64,000 nucleotides of DNA. It comes from Prosthecodimorpha staleyi (GTDB lineage Bacteria > Pseudomonadota > Alphaproteobacteria > Rhizobiales > Ancalomicrobiaceae). How positions within the stretch are numbered: position 1 is the stretch's first letter; every line of letters begins with the position of its first letter. The translations under genes were made by a program, and so were the position numbers. The DNA lies in assembly GCF_018729455.1 (NCBI RefSeq), contig NZ_JAHHZF010000005.1:124001-188000 (forward strand), read 5' to 3'. Below the pieces are notes generated by a model. The model was given only the letters and a program-made list of their open reading frames with translations, was not told the origin of the DNA and searched no databases. This document shows positions 40,293-49,611 of the stretch, piece after piece.

Positions 40293-40367
40293 CCTGGGGC
40301 GGCGCGCCCATGCCTTGACCCGCAGATCCAGCGATGGTCACTGGCCCTGGCTGCGCGGGTCAGGCCC

Positions 40368-40841
40368 TCAGTCGCGCTGCTTCAGCAGCCGGCCCTGCTC
40401 GCGCTTCCAGTCGCGTTCCTTCTCGGATTCGCGCTTGTCGTGCGCCTTCTTGCCCCGGCCGATGGCCAGCTTGACCTTGGCGCGACCCTTTTCGTTGAAA
40501 TAGATCTCGAGCGGGACCAGCGTCATGCCCTCACGCTCGACGGCGGCAGCGAGCTTGCCGATCTCGCGCCGGTGCATCAGCAACTGGCGCGGCCGGCGGG
40601 TCTCGTGGTTGAACCGGTTCGCCTGCAGGTATTCCGGGATATAGGCGTTGTAGAGCTGCAGGCTGCCGCCGCGGGCGGCCGCATAGGCATCCGTGATGTT
40701 CGACTTGCCGCCGCGCAGGGACTTGACCTCGGTACCGGTCAGGGCAATGCCGGCCTCGAACACGTCCAGGATCTCATAGGAGTACCGGGCTTTCCGGTTC
40801 TCGGCGGCGATCTTGCGATCGCCGCCCTTGTCGGCGGACAT
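40368..40841 (-). CDS. smpB: SsrA-binding protein SmpB
   Basis: The tmRNA partner in ribosome rescue. Diagnostic features are [40 protein letters not shown], and the basic C-terminal tail ([20 protein letters not shown]) that enters the empty mRNA channel. At 157 residues it is normal. It begins 13 bases after the dapA stop, so the two share a transcript. Confidence 0.97.
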   Translation of the reverse strand: MSADKGGDRKIAAENRKARYSYEILDVFEAGIALTGTEVKSLRGGKSNITDAYAAARGGSLQLYNAYIPEYLQANRFNHETRRPRQLLMHRREIGKLAAAVEREGMTLVPLEIYFNEKGRAKVKLAIGRGKKAHDKRESEKERDWKREQGRLLKQRD

Positions 40842-40854
40842 CGTATGCTCCTCG

Positions 40855-41733
40855 TCAGTTCAGGATGCCCGCATGGCGCATGGCCGCCTCGACCTCGGCC
40901 CGCGGACCTTCCGACATGGCAACGAGCGGCAGGCGCAACTCATTCTGCATGCGACCGAGCCGCGACAGGGCGAATTTCGGCCCGGCCGGGTTGGGTTCCA
41001 GGAACAGGGCCCGATGCAACGGCATCAACCGGTCCTGATAGGCCAGCGCGGTGCGGTAGTCGCCGCGCATGCAGGCCTCCTGGAATTCCGCGCAGAGCTT
41101 CGGCGCCACATTGGCGGTGACCGAGATGCAGCCGGCGCCGCCATGCGCCATGTAGCCGAGCGCGGTGCCGTCCTCGCCGGACAGCATCAGCCAGTCCGCC
41201 CCGATCGTCATCCGCTCCAGCGAAGGCCGGTTCAGGTTCATGGTGGCGTCCTTGACGCCGACCACGTTCTTGCAGTCGCGCTTGATGCGCGCCAGCGTTT
41301 CGACCGAGATGTCGATCACGCTGCGCGGCGGGATGTTGTAGACGATGATCGGGATGCCGACCGCGGCGTCGATGGCCCGGAAATGCTGGTAGACGCCTTC
41401 CTGGCTCGGCTTGTTGTAATAGGGCGCCACGACCAGCACCCCCTGGGCGCCGGACGTTTCGGCATGCCGGGCCAGGTCGATCGCCTCGGCGGTGTTGTTC
41501 GAGCCGGCCCCGGCAATCACAGGCACACGACCGGCTGCGACCTCTATGACCAATTCGACGACGCGCTTGTGTTCGGCATGGGACAGCGTCGGGCTCTCGC
41601 CCGTCGTGCCGCAGGGCACCAGGCCATGGCTGCCCTCGCGGATCTGCCACTCGACGAAATCGCCCAGGGCTTTCTCGTCGACCGCGCCGTTGCGGAAGGG
41701 CGTGACGAGGGCGGGGAGCGATCCCTTGAACAT
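40855..41733 (-). CDS. dapA: 4-hydroxy-tetrahydrodipicolinate synthase
   Basis: The first committed enzyme of the diaminopimelate/lysine branch. [10 protein letters not shown] at 41-50 carries the Thr pair, Y132 is in VYNIPPRS and the Schiff-base lysine is K161 in VGVKDATMN. At 292 residues it is full length from the ATG at 41733; the open frame upstream is unconserved. It is divergent from the lytic transglycosylase gene. Confidence 0.97.
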   Translation of the reverse strand: MFKGSLPALVTPFRNGAVDEKALGDFVEWQIREGSHGLVPCGTTGESPTLSHAEHKRVVELVIEVAAGRVPVIAGAGSNNTAEAIDLARHAETSGAQGVLVVAPYYNKPSQEGVYQHFRAIDAAVGIPIIVYNIPPRSVIDISVETLARIKRDCKNVVGVKDATMNLNRPSLERMTIGADWLMLSGEDGTALGYMAHGGAGCISVTANVAPKLCAEFQEACMRGDYRTALAYQDRLMPLHRALFLEPNPAGPKFALSRLGRMQNELRLPLVAMSEGPRAEVEAAMRHAGILN

Positions 41734-42044
41734 CCTGATGGTCCTCCGGATGCCGGTCGGCGGCGTCCTGCTGGCGTTGTGGTTGGCGCGGTCGTGTTTT
41801 CGACGTATTGGGTCTTCAAGACGGCGCAAGTCCGGCTCGAAGCTGCGGGTAAACCCGGCGCGGGCCGCGACAATAGTGGCTGCGACAGGCGTCGGCAAGC
41901 CGAGAGGATGGCGCGGGGGAGTCTCGGGAAACGGCAGGCGGTCAACCCTTTGTTCACCCTCCTCCGACAAGGTCGGGACGTCCGGCCGGGGCGATCGATG
42001 GAGGGCGTCCGGGTGCAGAACGTTTGTCAGTAGGAGTTGAGAGT
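41734..42044. other. Divergent promoter region between dapA and the transglycosylase gene
   Basis: 311 bases with no convincing gene; presumably the promoters of both genes. No operator repeat recognised. Confidence 0.4.
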
Positions 42045-44066
42045 ATGCTCGGACCGATTCGGCGCCGGCTCGCCGCCATGGCCTTTGCCAGCGCGATCGC
42101 CATTCTCGCCGGAACCGGCCAGTCTCATGCCGGAGACGCCGAGCTTGCGCGCGCCATCGAACTGGCCAGCCGGGGCGATGTCTCGGGTGTCAACGGCATG
42201 CGCTCGCAGCTCGACGTGGTCGAGGCCAAGATCGCCGACTGGCTGATCATCCGCCTGGGCACTCCGGAAATCTCATCGCAGTCGATCACCCAGTTCGCGC
42301 TCGCCAACCCGCATTGGCCGGACCCGGAGATGTTCCGTCGCCGGGCCGAGCAGGCGCTGGAGCGCGAGAAGCCCCCGGCCGACATCATCATCCAGGCCTT
42401 CCAGGGCAGTCGGCCCTACTCCAATCGCGGCCGGATGATGCTGGCGCGCGCGCTCCTCGAAAAGGGCCGCACGCAGGATGCCGCCGCCTGGGTCCGCCTC
42501 GCCTGGCGCGACGAATCCCTGTCCGAGCAGGACGAGGCCGCGATCCTGGCCGAATTCGGATCCCTGCTGCCGGCGTCCGAGCACCGCGCCCGGCTGGAGC
42601 TGGCGCTGCTCAAGGGCCGCAGCTCCGATGCCGTGCGCATCGCCCGGCGCATGAGTCCTGCCTACCAGAAGCTGGCCGCGGCCCGTTTGGCGGTGGAACG
42701 CAAGGCCGGCAATGCCGGCAAGCTGCTCGACCAGGTCCCGTCGGAAATCAAGAGCGAGACCGCCTATCTGTTCGGCCGCGCGCAATGGGCCAGGCGCAGC
42801 GAGCGCTGGCAGGAGGCCGCCGAACTGCTGCTCCGGGCGCCGCGCGATCCCAAACAGATGGTCGTGCCGGACGAATGGTGGGAGGAGAAGCGCATCGTCT
42901 CGCGCAAGATCCTCGATGCCGGCGACCCCAAGACCGCATACCGGATCGTCGCCGGCCATACCGGTTCGAGCCCGGCCATTCAGGCCGATGCGGATTTCCA
43001 CACCGGCTGGCTGGCCCTGCGCTACCTGAAGGAACCGCGCACGGCGATGAGCTATTTCGCGCGCGTCGCGGAAGCCTCGTCCAAGCCGGTCACCCAGGCC
43101 CGCGCCTATTACTGGCTCGGCCGCGCTTCGGAGGCCGGCGCCGGCGGCACGGCCCGCGACTACTACGCCAAGGCGGCGCAATATGGCTTCACCTTCTATG
43201 GTCAGCTGGCGCGCGCCAAGCTCGGCATGACCGACCTCGGGCTGCAGCGCACGATCGTGCCGAGCGGAGCCGATAAGGCGGCGGCCGAGCGCGACGACCG
43301 CTTCGCCGCGCTGATCAAGCTGCAGCGCGTCGGCCGCAAGGATCTGGCCGCGGCCTTCTACCGGCATCTCGCTGACACCCTGCCGACTCCCGGCCAGGTC
43401 GCCATCCTGATCAACATTGCCGAGGGTCAGGGCTGGGTGAACTATGCGGTCATGGCCGGCAAGGCCGCAGCGCAGCGTGGCCTCGACATGGAGGTGCTCG
43501 CCTTCCCGCTGAAGGGCCTGCCGGCCGACATCGACACGAGCGGGCTCGAAAAGGCGCTCACCTTCTCGATCACCCGGCAGGAGAGCGAGTTCAACCAGTC
43601 GGTCGTCTCCAGCGCGGGTGCGACCGGGATCTTCCAGGTGATGCCGGTGACCGGCCGCGAGGCGGCCAAGAAGCTCGGCATCGGGTTCGATGCCAACATG
43701 TGGCGCAACGACGTGCGCTACAACGTTCGCCTCGGCGCGGCCTACGTGAACAATCTCGTGCAGAACTACGACGGCAACTACGTCATGGCGATCGCCGGCT
43801 ACAATGCCGGTCCGGGGCGCATCCGCGAATGGGTCCAGGCCTATGGCGATCCGCGCGATCCGGCCGTCGACCCGATCGACTGGATGGAACGCATCCCCTT
43901 CTCCGAGACCCGCAACTACGTTCATCGCGTCCTGGAGAATCTGCAGGTCTACCGCTTCCGCATGGAAGGCCAGCGTCTGCAGATCGCCGACGATCTGCGC
44001 CGCGGTGTCGGTGCGCGCGGGGCGACCGTCACCGGTTCGATCGGCGCGACGGCGACCGGGAACTGA
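42045..44066 (+). CDS. slt: Soluble lytic murein transglycosylase (Slt70-like)
   Basis: A periplasmic enzyme that cleaves the glycan strands of peptidoglycan. A signal peptide ends near HAGDA (residue 30). A long alpha-helical superhelix domain fills residues 30-490, and the SLT catalytic domain carries E513 in [10 protein letters not shown], followed by [10 protein letters not shown] and [11 protein letters not shown]. At 673 residues it is the expected length. AGGAG precedes the ATG at 42045; a TTG seven codons upstream is less likely. Confidence 0.95.
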   Translation: MLGPIRRRLAAMAFASAIAILAGTGQSHAGDAELARAIELASRGDVSGVNGMRSQLDVVEAKIADWLIIRLGTPEISSQSITQFALANPHWPDPEMFRRRAEQALEREKPPADIIIQAFQGSRPYSNRGRMMLARALLEKGRTQDAAAWVRLAWRDESLSEQDEAAILAEFGSLLPASEHRARLELALLKGRSSDAVRIARRMSPAYQKLAAARLAVERKAGNAGKLLDQVPSEIKSETAYLFGRAQWARRSERWQEAAELLLRAPRDPKQMVVPDEWWEEKRIVSRKILDAGDPKTAYRIVAGHTGSSPAIQADADFHTGWLALRYLKEPRTAMSYFARVAEASSKPVTQARAYYWLGRASEAGAGGTARDYYAKAAQYGFTFYGQLARAKLGMTDLGLQRTIVPSGADKAAAERDDRFAALIKLQRVGRKDLAAAFYRHLADTLPTPGQVAILINIAEGQGWVNYAVMAGKAAAQRGLDMEVLAFPLKGLPADIDTSGLEKALTFSITRQESEFNQSVVSSAGATGIFQVMPVTGREAAKKLGIGFDANMWRNDVRYNVRLGAAYVNNLVQNYDGNYVMAIAGYNAGPGRIREWVQAYGDPRDPAVDPIDWMERIPFSETRNYVHRVLENLQVYRFRMEGQRLQIADDLRRGVGARGATVTGSIGATATGN

Positions 44067-44139
44067 TCGACAGGACCGTCGTCACCCCCTCGACGCGTCG
44101 CAGCTATCATGCGATGGAGGGCGGCCGTTCGGGGGGACC

Positions 44140-45105
44140 ATGACCAACGGCATCGAAAGCCCGCGGACTCAGGCATCGGACGCAATCGGACCCCGGCCTG
44201 CCGACTGGCTGGCCATGGGCGGGCAGCAGTGCGACGTGCTCGGCACGCCCTATCGGCCGTTCCGCTATTTCAGCATGGACGGCCTGGCGCTTGCCGGACG
44301 CGACTATCGGGCGGACGGCCAGAACGGGCCCCCTCTCCTCTGTCTGCCCGGCCTGACACGCAACGGGCGCGACTTCGAACCCGTGGCGGCGCGATTCGCA
44401 GCCAGCCGGCGGGTGATCTCTTTGGATCTGCGCGGTCGCGGCGCCTCCGAACCGTCGCCGGGCGGCCGGGGCTACGACCCGGCGACCGAAGCCGGCGACG
44501 TGATCCGCGCCATGGACGGATTGGGGATCGACCGGGCGGTCTTTCTCGGCACCTCGCGCGGCGGCATCGTCAGTATGGTGGCGGCCGCGATGGGACCGGA
44601 CCGGATCGTGGCAGCCATCCTGAACGACATCGGCGCGCGCATTGAAATCGACGGCCTGATCCGAATCCGCAGCTATCTTGCCGGCGCGACTGTCCCGGGA
44701 GACTGGCCCGCGGCGGGCGAGGCCGCAAAAGCCGCGGTCGGCGCCACCTTTCCGGACCTCGACGCGGCGGCCTGGGATCGCTTCGCCCGCCGGCTCTGGC
44801 GCGACCGCAACGGCCGGCCCGCGCTCGACTACGATCCGGACATCGCCCGCAGCCTGGATGCCCTGACGCCGGACATGCCGCCGATCGATCTCACCGGCGC
44901 CTTCGCGGCGCTCGGCGCCAAGCCGGTCATGGTCATTCGCGGTGAGTTCTCCACCATCCTGTCGGCCGGGACCGTCGACGACATGGCCGGTCTGCATCCG
45001 GGCCTGATCGCCCACACCGTCCCGCGGCAGGGACACGCGCCGCTGCTGGAAGACGACCCGACGCTCGACGCGATCACGGCCTTTCTCGGCACCCTGCCCG
45101 CCTGA
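44140..45105 (+). CDS. Alpha/beta-hydrolase fold protein
   Basis: A 321-residue hydrolase. The nucleophile is S139 in FLGTSRGGIVS, the HG-like oxyanion region is LLCLPGLTRNGRDF and the catalytic His lies in PRQGHAPLL near the C-terminus. There is no signal peptide. The sequence LDLRGRGASEPSP is typical of esterases and haloalkane-dehalogenase-like enzymes, but the substrate cannot be told. A C11 run and short tandem hairpins follow its stop. Confidence 0.9.
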   Translation: MTNGIESPRTQASDAIGPRPADWLAMGGQQCDVLGTPYRPFRYFSMDGLALAGRDYRADGQNGPPLLCLPGLTRNGRDFEPVAARFAASRRVISLDLRGRGASEPSPGGRGYDPATEAGDVIRAMDGLGIDRAVFLGTSRGGIVSMVAAAMGPDRIVAAILNDIGARIEIDGLIRIRSYLAGATVPGDWPAAGEAAKAAVGATFPDLDAAAWDRFARRLWRDRNGRPALDYDPDIARSLDALTPDMPPIDLTGAFAALGAKPVMVIRGEFSTILSAGTVDDMAGLHPGLIAHTVPRQGHAPLLEDDPTLDAITAFLGTLPA

Positions 45106-45110
45106 TCGAT

Positions 45111-45180
45111 CCCCCCCCCCCGCTGGCGGATGCTGCCTGCAGACCCGCGTCTGCCTGCAGACCCGCGTCTGCCTGCAGAC
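45111..45180. repeat. C11 homopolymer followed by an 18-bp tandem hairpin repeat
   Basis: Eleven C residues at 45111-45121 lie five bases past the hydrolase stop. Then GCCTGCAGACCCGCGTCT occurs at 45135 and 45153, with a partial third copy at 45171. Each junction forms the hairpin GCAGAC-CCGC-GTCTGC. The rest of the 45106-45411 gap shows nothing else I recognise. Confidence 0.85.
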
Positions 45181-45411
45181 CGCCCGACGGTCGGATCGTT
45201 CCGCAAGGGTCCGATGCGGACGACGCCCCCCGCCGGACATCTCCGCCGCCGGCGCCAGGTGTTGGCGATCCGCAGAGGCAGCGGCTGCTTCCGGACCGGG
45301 CCGCAAGGCTCCCCAATCAGACACCGCATCCGCCGACCGCTTCGCGGCCGGTCGCGCCCGTACCGATCGACAGCCCGCATGGACCCTATGGGCCATTCCG
45401 AAATCAAGACG

Positions 45412-45439
45412 AAAAAACCCAGCGGTTGCCCGCTGGGTT
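45412..45439 (-). terminator. Rho-independent terminator of porin 1
   Basis: A perfect 10-bp stem (AACCCAGCGG / CCGCTGGGTT) with a TTGC loop, followed on the minus strand by a U-run (A6 at 45412-45417). It lies 40 bases past the porin stop. Confidence 0.92.
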
Positions 45440-45478
45440 TCTCGTGTCCGTCAGAGGACTTTCCGATCCTTGTTAGGA

Positions 45479-46696
45479 TCAGAAGTTCCGCTGGAAGCGG
45501 AGCAGACCGACCAGGGCGTCGGTGTCGCCGCCCTTGGTGAAGTCGATCTTGCGGTATTCGAGTTCGCCACCGATGGTCATGCCGGGAACGATCGTGTAGA
45601 CGATGTTCGCCTGCGCGTCCAACTGCTTGTAGTCCAGGAAGGACGTGGTGGCGGTGTCGACCTTCAGGTACGAACCGTTGACCGCGGTGGAGATCTTCGG
45701 GGTCCAGTAGTGGACGAAGCCACCGGCGACCGACCAGGCAGTGCTCTGGGCGAGGTTGTTCTTGCCGGTCTGGACGAAGTCGAGAGCGCCCATCGAGAGG
45801 TCGGCGCCGGCATAGGCAACCGCGCCCTTCGAGTAGACGGCCTGCAGGTTGATGGTGTCGCCGGCGGCGAGCATCGGCAGGTTGACGGTCACGCCACCGC
45901 CAACCGCATAACCCCACTTGGTGGTGTTATTGAAGTTGTTGGTGTTCTCATGAGCAGCGGCCATCAGCTGGGCAGAACCCCAGGCCTGGGCGATGCGCAC
46001 GTTGCCGACCACGTCGAGCATCTTGACGCCGCCGTAGCTGGTCGGGCCCGTGATGGTGAACGGAGCGGCGAACATCGACGACAGGCGACGGCTGTTGGAG
46101 CCGGTGGTCGGGTCTTCCAGCGAGAGGCTGGCGGACACGCCGTTGCCGAACGAGAAGGTGTAGGCGAGCAGGTTGACCTTCGTGTCCGAATGCGCGGCTT
46201 CGAAATACGAGCCGTAGGTCGTGCCGGTGTAGAAGTCGAAGAACGACTGGGCGCGACCGGCGGTCAGGCCACCGAACTGGATGTAGGCGTTCCAGAGGGT
46301 GACGGTCGGGGAGGACGAGCCCGAGTCGACGGTCCACCAGGCTTCGGTGAACGAACGCAGCAGACCGAACTCGGTGTTGGTGCGGGCGTCGAGGGTCACC
46401 TGAGCGCGAACGCGGGTGGTGAAGTCATGATGGGTCGGGTCGTTGGTGCCGACCGTCTTGCCGGCGAGAGCGGCGAAGGCGTTGTCGAAGTCGTAGGCGC
46501 GATACTCGGCGCGGACGTAGCCGCCGATCTTGAGGCAGGTCTGGCTGCCCGGGATGTAGAAGAAGCCGGCGCCGTAGGCGTCGCAAACCTTGACGTAGTC
46601 GACCGCGGCCGGGGCCGGACGGCCCAGGTCGGCCGCCGAGGCGGCACCGGTGGCGGCGAACATGGCGGCAGCCATGGTGGCGAGCTTGAACTTCAT
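45479..46696 (-). CDS. Porin, Rhizobiales porin_2 family (copy 1)
   Basis: An outer-membrane beta-barrel porin of 405 residues. The signal peptide is MKFKLATMAAAMFAATGAAS with cleavage near ASA-ADLGRP. The family opening DYVKVCDAYGAGFFYIPGSQ then TCLKIGGYVRAEYR carries the conserved Cys pair, and the last residues FQRNF end in the aromatic needed for BAM assembly. AGGGGG lies about nine bases before the ATG at 46696. It is a close paralogue of the porin at 47719-48924; the copies differ mostly in loops (for example near FAAPFTITGPTS). Confidence 0.94.
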   Translation of the reverse strand: MKFKLATMAAAMFAATGAASAADLGRPAPAAVDYVKVCDAYGAGFFYIPGSQTCLKIGGYVRAEYRAYDFDNAFAALAGKTVGTNDPTHHDFTTRVRAQVTLDARTNTEFGLLRSFTEAWWTVDSGSSSPTVTLWNAYIQFGGLTAGRAQSFFDFYTGTTYGSYFEAAHSDTKVNLLAYTFSFGNGVSASLSLEDPTTGSNSRRLSSMFAAPFTITGPTSYGGVKMLDVVGNVRIAQAWGSAQLMAAAHENTNNFNNTTKWGYAVGGGVTVNLPMLAAGDTINLQAVYSKGAVAYAGADLSMGALDFVQTGKNNLAQSTAWSVAGGFVHYWTPKISTAVNGSYLKVDTATTSFLDYKQLDAQANIVYTIVPGMTIGGELEYRKIDFTKGGDTDALVGLLRFQRNF

Positions 46697-46800
46697 GTGG
46701 TGAACCCCCTGTTGGTTCGTGTCTGCCGGTGACCAATCCTGACCCGATTGGAGGTTCACGTGGACCCTCGCGTCACCGATCGACACGACATTACGCACCG
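46697..46800 (-). promoter_or_regulatory. Porin 1 leader, identical to that of porin 2
   Basis: These 104 bases upstream of the start codon are identical to 48925-49028. They contain a CCAAT/ATTGG inverted repeat and the ribosome-binding site, and are open in frame with the porin. They are probably the mRNA leader, with the promoter just upstream in the AT-rich DNA. Confidence 0.7.
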
Positions 46801-47656
46801 GCCGCATATTTTGAAGATGCAATGTCTTGGAATTCAGGTTCATAGACGCATTCGAAATTGTCAGTAGCCGCAAAAACACAGTACTAATTTATATATATGA
46901 ATTTCTCGATGTTTTGTTTTCCAGCGTCACCTGGACCCTGCCAACGCCCCCGGGGACCCTGGAATACCATCTAAGTTATTGCATAATTATAATTTTTTCA
47001 AACTGACCAACGGACGCTGCAGCCATCCCGATGCTGGTCGCCCGCCGAAACGGGGAATCGTTCGGACTGAAAGGTATTGTCCGGCCGAACCGACCCTCGG
47101 GCCGCGCGCCTTCACCCCGATGCCTGCTATCCGGGTGGATAGCCGTCAAAATCAACGCAGGGCAGCCGCCTGCGGATGTTCGATTCGAGTCGGAGCCGCG
47201 ATCTGCGATCATCCGGCGGATGCAGACCGCGAATCCCGACCGAAGGGGATGTCGGACAGATCCGAAAACCCTGCGCTGGGTCCGATCGTGTCCCGCGTCC
47301 GGCACCATCCGACCGTGACCGTGGGCAAGACGGGGCGGGAGAGGACAAGTGCGACCGGCCCCACCGCCCCGCGCCGGGCCGGTCACGCTCCAGGGGTCAA
47401 AAAGTGAGCGGTTCAGATTCACGAGACGGATGAGAACCATCCGTCTCGATCGAACCACTCGCACCATCCGCGACGGCGCCGATACCCCGATCCTGAACCT
47501 TCGAAGTGTCGTCGCTCAAGATCGGCCGCGTCCGCTTCCGGCCGGCCTGCACCCCGGGGGGCACCACGACGGCCATGGTCCCGCGACAACCCGACCTCGA
47601 AACGGCCGGCCTTCAAAGCAATTCGGACATCACACCAACATCACTCTCAAAACAAA
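46801..47656. other. Intergenic region between the two porins
   Basis: Bases 46801-47000 are AT-rich and should carry the porin 1 promoter; GGACCCTG recurs within 46930-46965. The remainder is GC-rich and holds a terminator-like hairpin at 47404-47460 but no convincing gene. Confidence 0.5.
47404..47460 (-). terminator. Orphan hairpin related to the galE terminator
   Basis: An 11-bp core stem (CGAGACGGATG / CATCCGTCTCG) with outer arms GAGCGGTTC and GAACCACTC, preceded on the plus strand by TCAAAAA. The same arms, core and A-run occur at the galE terminator (49559-49606). No gene directly upstream on the minus strand needs it, because porin 2 has its own terminator. Confidence 0.65.
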
Positions 47657-47680
47657 AACCCGGCAGTTGCCCGCCGGGTT
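47657..47680 (-). terminator. Rho-independent terminator of porin 2
   Basis: The stem AACCCGGC / GCCGGGTT encloses eight bases and is followed on the minus strand by a U-rich tract (AACAAAAACC on the plus strand at 47651-47660). It sits at the same place as the porin 1 terminator and has related sequence. Confidence 0.9.
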
Positions 47681-47718
47681 CTCGTGTCCGTCAGAGGACT
47701 TCCGGATCCTTGTTAGGA

Positions 47719-48924
47719 TCAGAAGTTCCGCTGGAAGCGGAGCAGACCGACCAGGGCGTCGGTGTCGCCGCCCTTGGTGAAGTCGATCTTGCGGTATTCG
47801 AGCTCGCCGCCGATCGTCATGCCCGGAACGATCGTGTAGACCGTGTTGATCTGAGCGTCGATCTGCTTGTAGTCCAGGAAGGACGTGGTCGCGGTGTCGA
47901 CCTTCAGGTACGAACCGTTGACCGCGGTGGACAGCTTCGGGGTCCAGTAGTGGACGACGCCACCGGCGACCGACCAGGCAGTGCTCTGGGCGAGGTTGTT
48001 CTTGCCGGTCTGGATGAAGTCGAGAGCGCCCATCGAGAGGTCGGCGCCGGCATAGGCAACCGCGCCCTTCGAGTAGACGGCCTGCAGGTTGATGGTGTCG
48101 CCAGCGGCGATCATCGGCAGGTTGACGGTCACGCCGCCGCCGACGGCATAGCCCCACTTGGTGGTGTTGGTGAGGCTCGACACGTCCTCATGAGCAGCGG
48201 CCATCAGCTGGGCAGAACCCCAGGCCTGGGCGATGCGCACGTTGCCGACCACGTCGAGCATCTTGACGCCGCCATAGGGAGACGTGGCGAAGCCGTTGAA
48301 GATCGACGACAGACGGCGGCTGTTCGAGCCGACGGTCGGGTCTTCCAGCGAGAGGCTGGCGGACACGCCGTTGCCGAACGAGAAGGTGTAGGCGAGCAGG
48401 TTGACCTTCGTGTCCGAATGCGCGGCTTCGAAATACGAGCCGTAGGTCGTGCCGGTGTAGAAGTCGAAGAAGGACTGGGCGCGACCGGCGGTCAGGCCAC
48501 CGAACTGGATGTAGGCGTTCCAGAGGGTGACGGTCGGGGTCGAGTTGCCCGAGTCGACGGTCCACCAGGCTTCGGTGAACGAACGCAGCAGACCGAACTC
48601 GGTGTTGGTGCGGGCGTCGAGGGTCACCTGAGCGCGAACGCGGGTGGTGAAGTCGTTGTGGGTCGGATTGTTGGTGCCGACCGTCTTGCCGGCGAGAGCG
48701 GCGAAGGTGTCGTCGAAGTCGTAGGCGCGATACTCGGCGCGGACATAGCCGCCGATCTTGAGGCAGGTCTGGCTGCCCGGGATGTAGAAGAAGCCGGCGC
48801 CGTAGGCGTCGCAAACCTTGACGTAGTCGACCGCGGCCGGGGCCGGACGGCCCAGGTCGGCCGCCGAGGCGGCACCGGTGGCGGCGAACATGGCGGCAGC
48901 CATGGTGGCGAGCTTGAACTTCAT
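47719..48924 (-). CDS. Porin, Rhizobiales porin_2 family (copy 2)
   Basis: A 401-residue outer-membrane porin with the same signal peptide, conserved N-terminal Cys block and FQRNF end as the neighbouring copy. The first 70 or so residues and most barrel strands appear identical to copy 1; differences cluster in likely loops (SIFNGFATSPYGG, HEDVSSLTNTT) and in a few C-terminal strands. It is expressed from the same kind of leader. Two porins in tandem, as in some other Hyphomicrobiales, allow loop variation. Confidence 0.94.
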   Translation of the reverse strand: MKFKLATMAAAMFAATGAASAADLGRPAPAAVDYVKVCDAYGAGFFYIPGSQTCLKIGGYVRAEYRAYDFDDTFAALAGKTVGTNNPTHNDFTTRVRAQVTLDARTNTEFGLLRSFTEAWWTVDSGNSTPTVTLWNAYIQFGGLTAGRAQSFFDFYTGTTYGSYFEAAHSDTKVNLLAYTFSFGNGVSASLSLEDPTVGSNSRRLSSIFNGFATSPYGGVKMLDVVGNVRIAQAWGSAQLMAAAHEDVSSLTNTTKWGYAVGGGVTVNLPMIAAGDTINLQAVYSKGAVAYAGADLSMGALDFIQTGKNNLAQSTAWSVAGGVVHYWTPKLSTAVNGSYLKVDTATTSFLDYKQIDAQINTVYTIVPGMTIGGELEYRKIDFTKGGDTDALVGLLRFQRNF

Positions 48925-49028
48925 GTGGTGAACCCCCTGTTGGTTCGTGTCTGCCGGTGACCAATCCTGACCCGATTGGAGGTTCACGTGGACCCTCGCG
49001 TCACCGATCGACACGACATTACGCACCG
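48925..49028 (-). promoter_or_regulatory. Porin 2 leader, identical to that of porin 1
   Basis: A 104-base sequence before the start codon, the same as 46697-46800. Identity stops abruptly at ACGCACCG, where AT-rich promoter DNA begins. Confidence 0.7.
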
Positions 49029-49558
49029 ACGCTCGAATTTGAAGTCTAATCAGTCCCCAAATGCTGCCGGAGGGGCGCTATCGGATGGAACGTTGCAGCC
49101 AAAGCACGATAATTATTCTGATAGATGAATTTTAAAGAACGACGATATTGCTCAATATTCATTTTTATAGATATATTTGACTTTCTATATTGAAACTCGA
49201 GAAGGTTCAAAAACTGCCGCGTTTCAGCCATTCGGGAGCGGTCGGATCGAATCCGTCGGGCGGCCGCTCCCGAGCTCGGGCACGCAGGCGCGCCCCCTCT
49301 TCCGTTCGGGAGCCGCCGGATCGATTCCCCCCGGGCGCCGGCCGAACCAATGGACGGCAGCGATCCGGAGCGGGCAGATTCGGGGGGGCGCACCCCGCCG
49401 CCATCGCTCGAATCGACCGCAATGCCGGTCGGTTGCCGGGCGTGCGACGATCGCCGCCTGTCCGGACGGGAATCGTCCGACGGACGCGACGAGCGAGGCG
49501 GCCGCATCCGGAGCACCGTCCGATTCCTGCGGATCCGACCGAGCAGTCAAAAATGTAA
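49029..49558. other. Region between porin 2 and galE
   Basis: Bases 49030-49200 are AT-rich and likely contain the porin 2 promoter. The rest is GC-rich with no convincing gene. Confidence 0.45.
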
Positions 49559-49606
49559 GTGGTTCGATCGAGACGGTTGGGAGATCATCCGTCTCGATCG
49601 AACCAC
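49559..49606 (-). terminator. Terminator of galE with an 18-bp stem
   Basis: A perfect 18-bp inverted repeat (GTGGTTCGATCGAGACGG and its complement) around a 12-base loop starts five bases after the galE stop. The minus strand then carries T5 a few bases on (A5 near 49549-49553). Confidence 0.85.
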
Positions 49607-49611
49607 GAACT

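Noticed and set aside
46976-47467. 163-residue minus-strand open frame between the porins
   Set aside because: It lies across a hairpin and a spacer and is low in complexity, with no ribosome-binding site.
49046-49516. 156-residue minus-strand open frame between porin 2 and galE
   Set aside because: It spans an AT-rich promoter and a GC-rich spacer, its composition changes halfway, and no part resembles a protein family.
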